Of a stretch of DNA of 64,000 bases, positions 19,472-29,638 are shown piece after piece. Under the pieces are notes generated by a model, which was not told the origin of the DNA, ran no database searches, and worked only from the letters and a program-made list of their open reading frames with translations. Each line of letters opens with the position of its first letter. The stretch's first letter is position 1. Source of the stretch: Proteus vulgaris (lineage in GTDB: Bacteria > Pseudomonadota > Gammaproteobacteria > Enterobacterales > Enterobacteriaceae); NCBI RefSeq assembly GCF_023100685.1, contig NZ_CP090064.1, positions 2,790,001 to 2,854,000 of the forward strand, written 5' to 3'. The position numbers and the translations under genes were made by a program.

Positions 19472-21523
19472 GTGAATAATAGCCCGATAAATACCGCATC
19501 TTTAAGTTGGAATGAACTTGGTACGCCTATCTCAGAACAATTTGGCGATATTTACTTTTCAAACCAAGACGGCCTAGAAGAAACAAGACACGTATTCTTA
19601 CAGGGAAATCATTTTCCATTACGTTTTGGTACACATGTACGCTCTGAATGTGTTATTGCAGAAACAGGGTTTGGTACTGGACTGAATTTTTTAACACTGT
19701 GGCAAGCGTTTGAGCAATTTAGACAAACATCACCCAACGCATGTTTAAAGCGCCTTCACTATGTTAGCTTTGAAAAATTCCCTCTCACAAAAAATGATTT
19801 ACAATCCGCTCATTGCCATTGGCCTGAACTTGAAAAATATTCAAAAGCACTTTGTTCTCAATGGCCATTACCTATCGCTGGTTGCCACCGTATTATTCTC
19901 GCAGATGGGGCAATCACACTAGATTTATGGTTTGGTGATATCAACACCTTGTTACCGCAAACTCGCCAAGCACTACGCAATAAAGTAGATGCATGGTTTC
20001 TCGATGGCTTTGCCCCTTCTAAAAATCCACAAATGTGGAGTGAAACACTCTTTCAATCCATGGCAGATTCAATGAGAGAAAATGGTACATTTTCGACATT
20101 TACTGCTGCCGGTATTGTAAAACGAGGTTTGCAAAGTGTTGGGTTTGAGATAAAAAAAATCAAAGGATTTGGGCAAAAAAGAGAGATGTTGACAGGTGTA
20201 TTCCCTCATTCATCCTCCCCCGAATACCTACCTTATTATGCACGACCTCATGCAACACAAGCACAAGATATCGCTATCATAGGTGGTGGTATTGCTAGCA
20301 CCTTTATCGCACTTTCTTGCTTAAGAAGAGGCGCTAAAGTCACCTTATATTGTGAAGGTAAACAGCCCGCAACAAATGCATCAGGTAATCGACAAGGTGT
20401 TTTATACCCTTTGTTAAATGGTAAGTCAGACGAAATAGAGCAATTTTTTACAACCGCATTCTTATTTGCTCGACGTGCTTATGACAATCTAAGCCAAGCT
20501 GGCATTATGTTTTCTCACCAATGGTCTGGTGTTGCTCAACTTATTTATAATGATAGAGTGCGAAAAAAAGCAGAACGAATAATTAATCATTCTGCATCTT
20601 TTCATGAAATAGCTTGTTACCTTTCTCAAGATGAGATAAATACCCAGTGCGGGTTAGATATTAATTACGAAGGGCTTTTTTACCCGCAAGCTGGCTGGCT
20701 TTCTCCCACTGAATTAACCACTCAAGCACTAAAACATGCTCAACAATTGGGTTTAACACTGCATTTTAATCATCAAGTTACGCAGATAATGCAACATGAC
20801 TCATCTTGGAGCTTAAATATCGTTCATCATAACGATAATCATGTGACACAAATTCAATCACAACATGATTGCGTAATTTTGGCAAATGGACATCGAATTA
20901 CCGACTTTACCCAAAGTGCCAAGTTACCGATTAGTGCGGTTAGAGGCCAAGTTAGTCATATTCCAACAACAAATACACTATCAAAATTAAAAACAGTGCT
21001 TTGTTATGATGGCTATTTTACGCCAGTTGATAATCAAGATAATTTGCATTGTGTTGGCGCAAGCTTTCGCAGAGATAGGTTAGATTTGACGGTTTCCAGT
21101 GAGGAGCAAGAAGACAATCAATATCATCTTACGCACTGTTTAGCCAAAACACCTTGGTGCTTTGATGTTGATTTTAGCCAAAACAATGCACGAGTCGGTA
21201 TTCGTTGTACGATACGCGATCATCTACCGCTATTAGGTGAAGTACCCAACTTTGAAAACTTGCTATTAGCATATACCCATTTAGATAGGTTTAAGCGGAG
21301 AAGACAAACGCCCGTTTTAGCGCCTGCTTATCATCAGCTTTATATCATCAGTGCATTAGGCTCTCGTGGATTATGTTCAGCACCGTTATCAGCCGAAATT
21401 CTCGCAAGCCAAATTTTTGATGAACCCTTCCCTGTCGAAGATAGTGTGTTGAATGCCTTACACCCTAATCGTTTTTGGGTAAGGCCTTTACTACGCGGAA
21501 AACCGATTGAAGTAAAAAAGTAA
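19472..21523 (+). CDS. mnmC: Bifunctional tRNA mnm5s2U modification enzyme MnmC
   Basis: 683 residues starting with GTG. The N-terminal SAM methyltransferase domain has ETGFGTGLNFLTLW and VDAWFLDGFAPSKNPQMW; the C-terminal FAD oxidoreductase begins near residue 265 with IAIIGGGIASTFIALSCLRRGA. It performs the last two steps of wobble uridine modification in tRNAs for Lys, Glu and Gln. It is divergent from fabB, as in E. coli. Confidence 0.96.
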   Translation: MNNSPINTASLSWNELGTPISEQFGDIYFSNQDGLEETRHVFLQGNHFPLRFGTHVRSECVIAETGFGTGLNFLTLWQAFEQFRQTSPNACLKRLHYVSFEKFPLTKNDLQSAHCHWPELEKYSKALCSQWPLPIAGCHRIILADGAITLDLWFGDINTLLPQTRQALRNKVDAWFLDGFAPSKNPQMWSETLFQSMADSMRENGTFSTFTAAGIVKRGLQSVGFEIKKIKGFGQKREMLTGVFPHSSSPEYLPYYARPHATQAQDIAIIGGGIASTFIALSCLRRGAKVTLYCEGKQPATNASGNRQGVLYPLLNGKSDEIEQFFTTAFLFARRAYDNLSQAGIMFSHQWSGVAQLIYNDRVRKKAERIINHSASFHEIACYLSQDEINTQCGLDINYEGLFYPQAGWLSPTELTTQALKHAQQLGLTLHFNHQVTQIMQHDSSWSLNIVHHNDNHVTQIQSQHDCVILANGHRITDFTQSAKLPISAVRGQVSHIPTTNTLSKLKTVLCYDGYFTPVDNQDNLHCVGASFRRDRLDLTVSSEEQEDNQYHLTHCLAKTPWCFDVDFSQNNARVGIRCTIRDHLPLLGEVPNFENLLLAYTHLDRFKRRRQTPVLAPAYHQLYIISALGSRGLCSAPLSAEILASQIFDEPFPVEDSVLNALHPNRFWVRPLLRGKPIEVKK

Positions 21524-21547
21524 AAGTAGCTTCTCCCGTTAGTGAAT

Positions 21548-21575
21548 AAGCAACCGCTTTAGGTTGCTTATTTTA
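21548..21575 (+). terminator. mnmC terminator
   Basis: AAGCAACC (21548-21555) and GGTTGCTT (21562-21569) form a stem with a 6-nt loop, followed by a short T-rich stretch, 25 bp after the mnmC stop. Confidence 0.7.
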
Positions 21576-21601
21576 ACGTTATTATTTTTTAATGTTATGA
21601 A

Positions 21602-22153
21602 CTAATAAACCTTACATTTCATTGCACAGCGCGTTTCTTTCACGAACCCCCCTCTTTCAACTTCATCGTCTAAGATTTCTTGCAAAGAGTGTGGAACTTC
21701 ATTTTCTGGCAAAATAGAAAAACCTAAGCGTTGATAATACGGTGCATTCCAAGGAACATGACGAAATGTTGTCAATGTAACGGTACTGAATTGGCGCGCC
21801 GTTGCTTCATCTTTGACTTTTTGAATAAGTAATTTACCAATTCCGTTATTTTGCCAATCTTGGCTGACAGAGAGTTCATGAATAAATAAACTATCAGTCA
21901 ATGCTTGCGTCATAATAAATCCCACAGGTTCATTGTCGTGATTAACCGCAACCCAATGTTCATGTTGGTTAATAAATTCTAGATGTGTTTCAACCCCTTG
22001 GACATCACTTTCGCTGATCCACTTTAAGTCTTCTAATATGCTAAAAAGTTGCCCTGCAGATTGCTCAATCGTAGGTAATTTAATGGCATCATCAATTTGT
22101 GTTTGGCGAAGTGTAATACCATTATTTTTTATTTTATTTTGTGTGATCGTCAT
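21602..22153 (-). CDS. GNAT-family N-acetyltransferase
   Basis: 183 residues. Acetyl-CoA binding motif A is seen as LSVSQDWQNNGIGKLLIQKV (about residues 94-113), and YYQRLGF is the usual motif B/C region. It lies alone between mnmC and a lipoprotein gene and has no recognised partner. The acetylated substrate is unknown. Confidence 0.85.
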   Translation of the reverse strand: MTITQNKIKNNGITLRQTQIDDAIKLPTIEQSAGQLFSILEDLKWISESDVQGVETHLEFINQHEHWVAVNHDNEPVGFIMTQALTDSLFIHELSVSQDWQNNGIGKLLIQKVKDEATARQFSTVTLTTFRHVPWNAPYYQRLGFSILPENEVPHSLQEILDDEVERGGFVKETRCAMKCKVY

Positions 22154-22203
22154 ATCTATTTCCAGTTCTATACTTTAATACTTTGATAGTTAAACTTATT
22201 AAA

Positions 22204-22225
22204 AAGCCATCCTATTGGATGGCTT
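22204..22225 (-). terminator. Terminator-like hairpin between the GNAT and lipoprotein genes
   Basis: AAGCCATCC (22204-22212) and GGATGGCTT (22217-22225) form a 9-bp stem with a 4-nt loop; on the minus strand it is followed by a T-run. It serves the lipoprotein gene that ends at 22264. Confidence 0.8.
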
Positions 22226-22263
22226 ACATTAACACTAAATTGATGACTACTTTTTCAGCTATT

Positions 22264-23160
22264 TTAATCTTTCGGTAAAATACCATAAGATTGAAACTGA
22301 CCACTCGCCTCAATAAAACGTGTGTAATATTTATTATCTTCTACCGAGTCCTTTACAGCCCTATTAGCATACGCATTAGAGACTGCCAATGTCGCCTTAT
22401 AAAGTTTATCTTTTAATGCGTTGTGGATCTTTGGATCTTCACTTTCCTGAATTTGATTTAAAAGCGACACAAGCTCTTCTGCTTCTGCTTGAATATCGGG
22501 ATCAGTAAATTCTGCCGTCGGTAGCATGTAATCTAAATTGAGATTCACCGAATCGTTATACTCATCTTCTTGTGTAAATGGATTTAAATCTTTAGCGTAC
22601 TCAGCAGAAATGTATTTAATAAATTCTGGTTTATCAAAACACTTATTTTTTATACCACCGTCATTATTTTTATTGCGTGTACGAATTTCATTAGGAAATG
22701 GCTCGCCTAGAGGGTAGGTACATTGAAAGGTATTACCATCAATTAATGTAGCATTAGTGCTACGTACGGGGAGTTCAAACTCGTAACCATTAATAATCAG
22801 TGGGTAGTCAACCGTTTTAAATTGGTCTGTTTTTCCTTTCACGGCATACACTTCAGAAAGGGTGTAGTACATGAAATTATCAGGGTTTAATATGCCACCA
22901 TTATTGTTGTCATAAATCATAAAAAGGGCATTATTGCCTGCACTGTCTTTTAAGTTATGCTCACCAGGCGACAATGTAATATAGCCATTTTTACCAGGTT
23001 CAACCTGATATTCTTTACCATCAACACTAAAGCTGATCATATTTTCGCTTGGATTACTGTAATAAAATTTATTTTTTTTATTATCTAAATCAACTTGATC
23101 ACAAGCAGACAAAAATAAAATGGCGCTTGTAAGTAGGCTTATTTTAAAGAAATTTTTCAT
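22264..23160 (-). CDS. Putative lipoprotein of unknown function
   Basis: 298 residues with a lipoprotein signal peptide (MKNFFKISLLTSAILFLSAC, lipobox LSAC, lipidated Cys20). Asp at +2 (CDQ) would by the E. coli rule keep it in the inner membrane. The N-terminal part of the mature protein reads like a small beta domain (ISFSVDGKEYQVEPG), two further cysteines lie in FQCTYPLG and NKCFDKP, and the C-terminus is helical. I do not recognise the family. It has its own terminator. Confidence 0.75.
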   Translation of the reverse strand: MKNFFKISLLTSAILFLSACDQVDLDNKKNKFYYSNPSENMISFSVDGKEYQVEPGKNGYITLSPGEHNLKDSAGNNALFMIYDNNNGGILNPDNFMYYTLSEVYAVKGKTDQFKTVDYPLIINGYEFELPVRSTNATLIDGNTFQCTYPLGEPFPNEIRTRNKNNDGGIKNKCFDKPEFIKYISAEYAKDLNPFTQEDEYNDSVNLNLDYMLPTAEFTDPDIQAEAEELVSLLNQIQESEDPKIHNALKDKLYKATLAVSNAYANRAVKDSVEDNKYYTRFIEASGQFQSYGILPKD

Positions 23161-23443
23161 CGTATCGTTATCCTTATCATAAATATTCTATGCAAATCAT
23201 TTGCATCCCGAGAAACATTCCTAAAAAACATTTAAAAGTAATTTTACAGAAATGGCAAGGTGTTACAAAAGATAGCACTATTATGCTTAATCAATGAGAG
23301 ATACATCGACTTTGAAAAATCAAATAAAAACAATTGATAAATAGTGAGGATTGATTTTTGACTAAACACTCACTTTTTTCAACAGCAAATATCCTAAATA
23401 TGACTTAAGTGTCATTATTTTAATAAGATTTTAAGAAAGAAAA

Positions 23444-23466
23444 AACAACCGATTGTGCCGGTTGTT
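23444..23466 (-). terminator. yfcL operon terminator
   Basis: AACAACCG (23444-23451) and CGGTTGTT (23459-23466) form a stem, with six T residues following on the minus strand, just after the yfcL stop. The remaining 23161-23443 is AT-rich and shows nothing else. Confidence 0.85.
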
Positions 23467-23487
23467 CTCTTAGGTAGACATATAGAA

Positions 23488-23760
23488 TTAATTAATTGAA
23501 TTAACTAAATCGTGCCACGTAGATAATACTAATACTTGATCAGGTGGCGATAGCTCACCTGCTTTTATTGCCTTTTGAATGCTCTCTTCCACACGCGCTC
23601 TTAGCGCTTCTAATTGTGTGTTGTTTTCTTGCTCAAGCTCAGCAATAGCCAGTGTTATATGGCCTTGTAAATATCCACCAGCAAATAACTCATCGTCAGT
23701 GGCATGTTCAACACGGCTATCAATTCTATCTAACAAGTACGTTTCATACTCAGAAAGCAT
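23488..23760 (-). CDS. yfcL: YfcL family protein
   Basis: 90 residues matching E. coli YfcL in pattern (DDELFAGGYLQGHITLAIAE, then KAIKAGELSPPDQ). A small cytoplasmic protein of unknown function, last in the prmB-aroC-yfcA-epmC-yfcL cluster. Confidence 0.92.
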   Translation of the reverse strand: MLSEYETYLLDRIDSRVEHATDDELFAGGYLQGHITLAIAELEQENNTQLEALRARVEESIQKAIKAGELSPPDQVLVLSTWHDLVNSIN

Positions 23761-23912
23761 TATTTATCCTCAATATATAATGTTGCTGTATTCAGTATCT
23801 ACACTGCATTATCAATGCAGAAAACGTATGATACAGCAACCTTACTACATCAGACTCCACCCTATCGGGTAAAACCTTCACAGTGGATAAGCGATAGTTA
23901 TTCTCGCAATCC

Positions 23913-24467
23913 TTAATTAACTAAAGGGTTTTCCTGATAAGGAAACATCTCTTCCGTTAGCTCAGGGGTATTGTAAAACAAATGTAACGCATTAATAAAT
24001 AGCTGAGCACGAGGTGGCGTGTTTTTATCTCGTAAATAAGCAAGCACTTGTTCTCTGACCTTGTTTCTAAACTCATAGCGATCAGGCTCAAAGTTACCTT
24101 CTAGATTGTCACAACTGACATTAAAAGGATAACCCGCAGCTTGGCAAAATAACCAATCCAGTGCTTGAGGTTTAATTTCTACCGCCTCAAACTGCCCTTG
24201 CGTCGTTTCGTCGCGTCCATCGGGGCAATACCAGTAACCATAATCAACTTGTTGACGACGAGCCGCGCCTGCAATACACCAGTGTGATATTTCATGTAAT
24301 GCACTCGCATAAAAGCCATGAGCAAAAATGATTTGGTGATAAGGTGTCTCTTCATTTGCTGGCAAATAAATCGGCTCATCATCCCCTTTGATTAAACGGG
24401 TTTGAAAACTTTCGCTAAAACATTGATTAAAGATATCAATTAACTGTTGGTAATGATGTGCTGACAT
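23913..24467 (-). CDS. epmC: Elongation factor P hydroxylase EpmC
   Basis: 184 residues. EpmC (YfcM) hydroxylates the beta-lysylated Lys34 of EF-P. The likely metal-binding motif HEISHWCIAGAARRQ (about residues 57-71) and the downstream EAVEIKPQALDW are family features. It lies 19 bp downstream of yfcA. Confidence 0.93.
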   Translation of the reverse strand: MSAHHYQQLIDIFNQCFSESFQTRLIKGDDEPIYLPANEETPYHQIIFAHGFYASALHEISHWCIAGAARRQQVDYGYWYCPDGRDETTQGQFEAVEIKPQALDWLFCQAAGYPFNVSCDNLEGNFEPDRYEFRNKVREQVLAYLRDKNTPPRAQLFINALHLFYNTPELTEEMFPYQENPLVN

Positions 24468-24485
24468 TTAAAAAACCATTTATTC

Positions 24486-25286
24486 CTAATTAAAAAGTGC
24501 AGAGAACCAAAGTGCAATAGTATCGCCATGATTGTCATTAATGAGTTTGATGCTCATCAAGAAGGAGATAATGACCAGCATAGGCCTTATTAATTTTTGC
24601 CCTTTCGTTAAAACCAAGCCTGCACCTAAGCGAGCACCAATAAATTGCCCACAAAGCATAACTAAACCAAGAGTCCAAATAACTTGCCCACCAATAATAA
24701 AAAATAGTAGGGATCCAAAATTAGAGGTGAAATTGAGTAACTTAGCATGGGCAGTCGCTTTTGAGAGATTATATCCAAGTAACATGACATAACCTAAAGC
24801 GAAAAAAGAACCTGTACCAGGTCCAAAAATACCATCATAAAAACCCACACCTCCGCCTAATATTGCGCCAAATGTATAGTAACCAATACGTTGTTTACTG
24901 TCTTGAGCACCAATTGACGGAGTAAGAAGAAAATAAAGACCAATAGCAATAGTGAGAATAGGAAGTGCTTGTTTCAGAACCTCTGGATTAATAAATTGCA
25001 CCAACATAGCGCCAGAAACCGCACCAATAAAGGTCATTAAAATCGCAAATCGTTGGGATTTTAAATCAATAACCCTGCGACGTATAAAATAGAGTGTTGC
25101 AGAAAATGAACCACCAACAGACTGCAGTTTATTGGTTGCAAGCGCTTGTACTGGTGAAATACCGACCGAAAGTAAAGCAGGAATAGTAATTAAACCGCCG
25201 CCACCAGCAATTGAATCGATAAAACCCGCAATTAAAGCGACAAAGAAGAGAAGAAGGTAGATGCCATCTGAAAAGAGCCAATCCAT
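24486..25286 (-). CDS. yfcA: TSUP-family membrane transporter YfcA
   Basis: 266 residues with about eight hydrophobic segments. The N-terminal GFIDSIAGGGGLITIPALL is the TSUP (TauE/SafE) signature and is repeated in weaker form at GFYDGIFGPGTGSFFAL. A role in sulfur-compound or anion export is proposed for the family. E. coli has mepA between this gene and aroC; it is missing here. Confidence 0.93.
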   Translation of the reverse strand: MDWLFSDGIYLLLFFVALIAGFIDSIAGGGGLITIPALLSVGISPVQALATNKLQSVGGSFSATLYFIRRRVIDLKSQRFAILMTFIGAVSGAMLVQFINPEVLKQALPILTIAIGLYFLLTPSIGAQDSKQRIGYYTFGAILGGGVGFYDGIFGPGTGSFFALGYVMLLGYNLSKATAHAKLLNFTSNFGSLLFFIIGGQVIWTLGLVMLCGQFIGARLGAGLVLTKGQKLIRPMLVIISFLMSIKLINDNHGDTIALWFSALFN

Positions 25287-25459
25287 TTATCTATCCGAAT
25301 TATCAGAAATGAAAGGACGTGTTGCTGTCTCTTTCGTTTATTTATTTTGAAGAGAGTAACAGCAACACAGTCTGAGCATAATAAAATTAGGCGCTCACAC
25401 CTTTAAAGCTAACATCAAACTTACTACAGCTTATCAATCACGTTATTGATGTAGAATGA

Positions 25460-26545
25460 TTACCACTGCATTAAAGGTGGCACAACATCACCACACTGAC
25501 CACGCTGACGCAATGCATGATCGAGTAATACAATTGCCATCATCGCTTCTGCAATTGGAATAGCGCGTATTCCCACACAAGGATCGTGACGCCCCTTAGT
25601 TATCATATCGACTTCCTCACCGTCACGATTAATTGTTTTGCCTGCAATCGTGATACTAGAGGTCGGTTTTAATGCGATATGTGCAACAATAGGCTGACCA
25701 CTGCTAATTCCCCCTAAAATCCCACCAGCATGATTACTGGTAAAACCATTCTTGGTGATTTCATCTCGGTTCTCTGTACCTTTTAATGTTACAACACCAA
25801 AACCATCACCAATTTCAATACCTTTAACGGCATTAATACTCATCAAAGCATGTGCTAAATCAGCATCTAGTCGATCAAAGACAGGTTCACCAAATCCAGC
25901 AGGTACGCCTTGAGCAACAACGGTGACTTTTGCACCAATAGAATTGCCTTCTTTTTTAAGTGCGCGCATATATTCATCAAGTGCATCTAAACGCGAAGGA
26001 TCAGGACAGAAAAATGGATTACTTTCGACAATAGACCAATCAACAAGATCACACGTAATTGGCCCTAATTGAGATAGGTAACCTCGAACTTCGATACCTA
26101 ATTTCTCTTTTAGGTATTTTTTTGCAATTGCACCTGCGGCAACACGCATAGCTGTCTCACGAGCAGAAGAGCGTCCACCACCACGATAATCACGTAAACC
26201 ATATTTTTGTTCGTAGGTATAATCAGCATGACCAGGACGAAAAACATCTTTGATTTCACTGTAATCTTGAGAGCGTTGGTCAGTGTTTTCAATCAACAAA
26301 CCGATGCTAGTTCCTGTAGTGACACCATTAAATACACCCGACAAAATACGAACTTGATCAGGCTCACGACGTTGTGTGGTATAGCGTGAAGTTCCGGGTC
26401 TACGTCTATCTAAATCAACTTGTAAATCGGCTTCTGTTAAAGGTAATCCAGGAGGCACACCATCAACAATACAACCTAATGCAACACCATGAGACTCACC
26501 GAAAGTCGTCACTCTGAATAATTGTCCGATACTGTTTCCTGCCAT
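25460..26545 (-). CDS. aroC: Chorismate synthase AroC
   Basis: 361 residues. It uses reduced FMN to convert EPSP to chorismate. Signatures are [18 protein letters not shown] at residues about 16-33, [19 protein letters not shown] and the C-terminal [17 protein letters not shown]. It lies 84 bp from prmB on the same strand. Confidence 0.98.
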   Translation of the reverse strand: MAGNSIGQLFRVTTFGESHGVALGCIVDGVPPGLPLTEADLQVDLDRRRPGTSRYTTQRREPDQVRILSGVFNGVTTGTSIGLLIENTDQRSQDYSEIKDVFRPGHADYTYEQKYGLRDYRGGGRSSARETAMRVAAGAIAKKYLKEKLGIEVRGYLSQLGPITCDLVDWSIVESNPFFCPDPSRLDALDEYMRALKKEGNSIGAKVTVVAQGVPAGFGEPVFDRLDADLAHALMSINAVKGIEIGDGFGVVTLKGTENRDEITKNGFTSNHAGGILGGISSGQPIVAHIALKPTSSITIAGKTINRDGEEVDMITKGRHDPCVGIRAIPIAEAMMAIVLLDHALRQRGQCGDVVPPLMQW

Positions 26546-26629
26546 CCCTTTATTCCTATCTTTTACTGTGTGATGTTATCAATATGTTATTTGCAATAAA
26601 TAACAATCTACCGTCTCATTGCTGTTACA

Positions 26630-27562
26630 TCAACGTTTATCAGTAGAAAAACACGCTGAATATTCGACAAGCTGTTCGCGAGTTAACATAAAGACACCAA
26701 GCCCACCATTATCAAACTCAAGCCATGTAAACGGAACGTCTGGGAATTGTTCGATAAGATGAACCATGCTGTTTCCTACTTCACACACAAGAACACCTTT
26801 TTCACTTAAATATTCAGGCGCTTTTAGTAAAATTTGGCGTGTAATATCAAGACCATCAATACCTGATGCCAATGCTAATTCTGGTTCAACTTGGTATTCA
26901 TCTGGTAAATCACCCATATCTTCAACATCAACATAAGGCGGATTCGTCACAATAATATCGTAAGGCGTTGGAACAATAGCGTTAAATAAATCAGATTGCA
27001 TTGGGTAAACACGATGAGCCAGACCGTGGTTTTCAATATTAAATTCTGCCACTTCCAGAGCATCTACAGAAATATCAACCGCATCCACTTCCGCATCTTC
27101 AAATTCATGAGCACATGCAATGGCGATACAACCACTTCCGGTACATAAATCAAGAATACGTGTTGGCTCTTGCTGGATTAAACCATCAAAATGGTTATTG
27201 ATTAATTCACCAATAGGGGAACGAGGAATAAGCACACGTTCATCAACATAAAATTCATGACCGCAGAACCAAGCTCGATGAGTTAAATAAGGAACAGGGA
27301 TCTTTTCCTCAATTCGACTTTCAATCAGAGTAATAATTTCCATTTTTTCAGAGGTTGTTAATTTAGTCGATAACAGCGCATCTGGAATATCTAAAGGAAG
27401 TGCAATAGTTGGTAATACAAGCTGTAATGCTTCATCCCATGCGTTATCTGTGCCATGACCATAATAAATGTCAGATGAATTAAACTGACTCATAGCCCAA
27501 CGTAGCATATCTAGGATAGTGCTTAAATCAGCAACTGCTTCCTCTTTTAGTGTTATATCCAA
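26630..27562 (-). CDS. prmB: Ribosomal protein uL3 glutamine methyltransferase PrmB
   Basis: 310 residues. The SAM-binding motif is [14 protein letters not shown], and the glutamine-methyltransferase motif NPPYVD is present in [15 protein letters not shown]. It methylates Gln150 of ribosomal protein L3. It heads the aroC cluster and is divergent from smrB. Confidence 0.96.
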   Translation of the reverse strand: MDITLKEEAVADLSTILDMLRWAMSQFNSSDIYYGHGTDNAWDEALQLVLPTIALPLDIPDALLSTKLTTSEKMEIITLIESRIEEKIPVPYLTHRAWFCGHEFYVDERVLIPRSPIGELINNHFDGLIQQEPTRILDLCTGSGCIAIACAHEFEDAEVDAVDISVDALEVAEFNIENHGLAHRVYPMQSDLFNAIVPTPYDIIVTNPPYVDVEDMGDLPDEYQVEPELALASGIDGLDITRQILLKAPEYLSEKGVLVCEVGNSMVHLIEQFPDVPFTWLEFDNGGLGVFMLTREQLVEYSACFSTDKR

Positions 27563-27959
27563 AATGGTTGTCCTCTGAAGAAATAGAAAGTCTGTAGTTT
27601 GCCATGAAGATGGTGATAAATCAGCGGGAAACCGTAAAAAAACATAACAACGTTATCACTACGGATTATATCAACACACTTATTATGGTTTTATACTTCA
27701 GTCATAGAATAAAAAGCAAAACATACAAACTATTTAAAATTAAAATTTGATATTTTATACTTTTAATTTAACTTTCATTAGCAAGAAATTAAAAATGAAC
27801 CATACTTAATACATGAAAGAATTAACTGTATACCAATATGCGCCTAGAGATGTTTTTCATTCAATGTGCAGTCACTTGATAACAAATACATAATTTTTGA
27901 AAACTCTTTTTGATATCTTTTTATCTTAGTTTTACCGCAAGCTTAAGATATAAAAAAGT

Positions 27960-28058
27960 TTATGTTCCACAGATATTCTGAGCAAAGCAACTTGTTAATC
28001 ACCTCGTATTTGCTAGCTATGTGACTATTTCGGCAGGGTAGATACCCTGCCTTTTTTT
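27960..28058 (+). ncRNA. Candidate small RNA ending at an orphan terminator
   Basis: A strong plus-strand intrinsic terminator (GGCAGGGT 28032-28039, loop AGAT, ACCCTGCC 28044-28051, then T-run) lies 95 bp before smrB. No plus-strand reading frame exists in the 470 bp upstream, since prmB runs the other way. A T-rich tail after a short GC stem is the Hfq-sRNA terminator form. The 5' end is a guess. The alternative is a premature terminator in an smrB leader. Confidence 0.4.
28032..28058 (+). terminator. Orphan intrinsic terminator between prmB and smrB
   Basis: An 8-bp perfect stem with a 4-nt loop followed by seven or more T residues. The rest of 27563-28152 is AT-rich and holds only promoter-like sequence for the two divergent genes. 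Confidence 0.85.
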
Positions 28059-28152
28059 ATGCCAAATTTATAACCTATACTTTTTTATCTCTGACACTAT
28101 TTCATGTACTATTGCCTTATAAAAACAGTAACACTATGAAGAATCATAAAAA

Positions 28153-28695
28153 ATGAATAAAAAATTTTCACTGCCACCTTCTGAAATTGAGTTATTTCAG
28201 GAAATGATAAAAGGTACAAAGAAATTACCTCAAGATAAAATACTTCACTCGCCAAAACGTAAAAAAGTGACACACTACGCTATTGAACGTTTGCAACAAG
28301 AACAAGTTGATGCTTCATATTATTTTTCTGATGAATTTCAACCTAATTTAGCGACAGAAGGCCCTATGCGCTACCTAAGAGAAGGCGCAAATGCTTATGA
28401 GTTGAAAAAACTACGTCGTGGCGATTATGTTCCTGATTTTTTTCTAGATTTACATGGTTTAACACAACTAATTGCCAAACAAGAGATTGGTGCTTTGATT
28501 GCAGCCTGTAGGCGAGAGCACGTTTACTGTGCTTGTATTATGCATGGACATGGCAAACATATTTTAAAACAACAAACACCACTTTGGTTAGCGCAGCACC
28601 CAGATGTCATTGCGTTCCATCAAGCCCCAAAAGAATGGGGAGGTGATGCCGCGTTATTAGTGTTAGTCGAAAATGATGATATTGCCCGTCGTTGA
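28153..28695 (+). CDS. smrB: Ribosome-rescue endonuclease SmrB
   Basis: 180 residues with a C-terminal Smr domain: [15 protein letters not shown] and [16 protein letters not shown] carry the DLHG and HGxG signatures. Known biology: SmrB cleaves mRNA at the collision interface of stalled ribosomes. It is divergent from prmB, as in E. coli. Confidence 0.95.
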   Translation: MNKKFSLPPSEIELFQEMIKGTKKLPQDKILHSPKRKKVTHYAIERLQQEQVDASYYFSDEFQPNLATEGPMRYLREGANAYELKKLRRGDYVPDFFLDLHGLTQLIAKQEIGALIAACRREHVYCACIMHGHGKHILKQQTPLWLAQHPDVIAFHQAPKEWGGDAALLVLVENDDIARR

Positions 28696-28774
28696 TATAT
28701 CAGTTATCTCAAGCATTAACCCTTAAATCACCCGAATGGTGAAATAAGGCGTTAATTATTTTTATTGAATTAAT

Positions 28775-29248
28775 TTATTTCAATGTTGAAGGTGAGACTT
28801 GCCATAGCAACTCCCCTGCACCTTTTGACAAATCAAAATCAACACAAGCAATCGTTGATGTTGAAAACATAGGCGCACACACTGCAGGGCACAATTCAGC
28901 CACAACATAGCCGACTAAAGGCAAATGGGATATAACCAAGATATTTTGATATCCTGTATCTCCTAAAGCACGTAAATAATGTGCAATATGTGAAGGATTA
29001 CCACCAGGAATAAGCCCTTCGTCGGTTTCTATTTTGCTTGGTAGCGCTAAATCTGTTTTTACAGCCTCTAATGTTTGTTGAGCTCGTAAATAAGGGCTAA
29101 CTAAAACATAATCGATAGGATGCCCTTGCGTTGTCATCCATTCAGCCATCTTTATTGATTCACTTCTTCCACGCTCAGTCAGTGGTCGTAGTGCGTCGCT
29201 TGCAGCATCAAGCGCTGCTTCTCCATGGCGCATAATAAAAATTTGCAT
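28775..29248 (-). CDS. sixA: Phosphohistidine phosphatase SixA
   Basis: 157 residues of the histidine-phosphatase superfamily. The catalytic RHGEA is at residues 7-11, followed by RPLTERGR and the second His in ISHLPLVGY. SixA dephosphorylates phosphohistidine proteins such as the nitrogen-PTS NPr. It is downstream of fadJ, as in E. coli. Confidence 0.95.
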   Translation of the reverse strand: MQIFIMRHGEAALDAASDALRPLTERGRSESIKMAEWMTTQGHPIDYVLVSPYLRAQQTLEAVKTDLALPSKIETDEGLIPGGNPSHIAHYLRALGDTGYQNILVISHLPLVGYVVAELCPAVCAPMFSTSTIACVDFDLSKGAGELLWQVSPSTLK

Positions 29249-29572
29249 AGTAAATTATTAAACCTATTTTATTTTTTGTAATTACTGGCATTAACGTTTT
29301 TAAGATAATTAATCTAATCAAGATAAAATGAATATATTCTTATATCAAATCGCCAATGTCCTAATTGCAATTGCATAATTCACCTATTTAAAATCATGCC
29401 ATTGTCTTACAAATTTCATGTCATTTTTCAGGATTTTATTTTAAAAAACTTCATTTTTAAATTTATTTTCAAATAACTATATTGCCATATCTGGCTATCA
29501 TTAACACTTTCGACCCTTTTTTCCATTAAAAATTCATCAATTATTAATCTGACGCAAAAAGTACAAGAAAAA

Positions 29573-29588
29573 AGGCGCCTAAGCGCCT
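29573..29588 (-). terminator. fadIJ terminator
   Basis: AGGCGC and GCGCCT arms with a 4-nt loop, followed on the minus strand by six T residues, 51 bp after the fadJ stop. In the gap 29249-29638 I see nothing else but AT-rich sequence. Confidence 0.88.
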
Positions 29589-29638
29589 CAATCTAAACAA
29601 GTGTCACAAAAGGAAAATGCAATGGTATAGAGGTTTAA

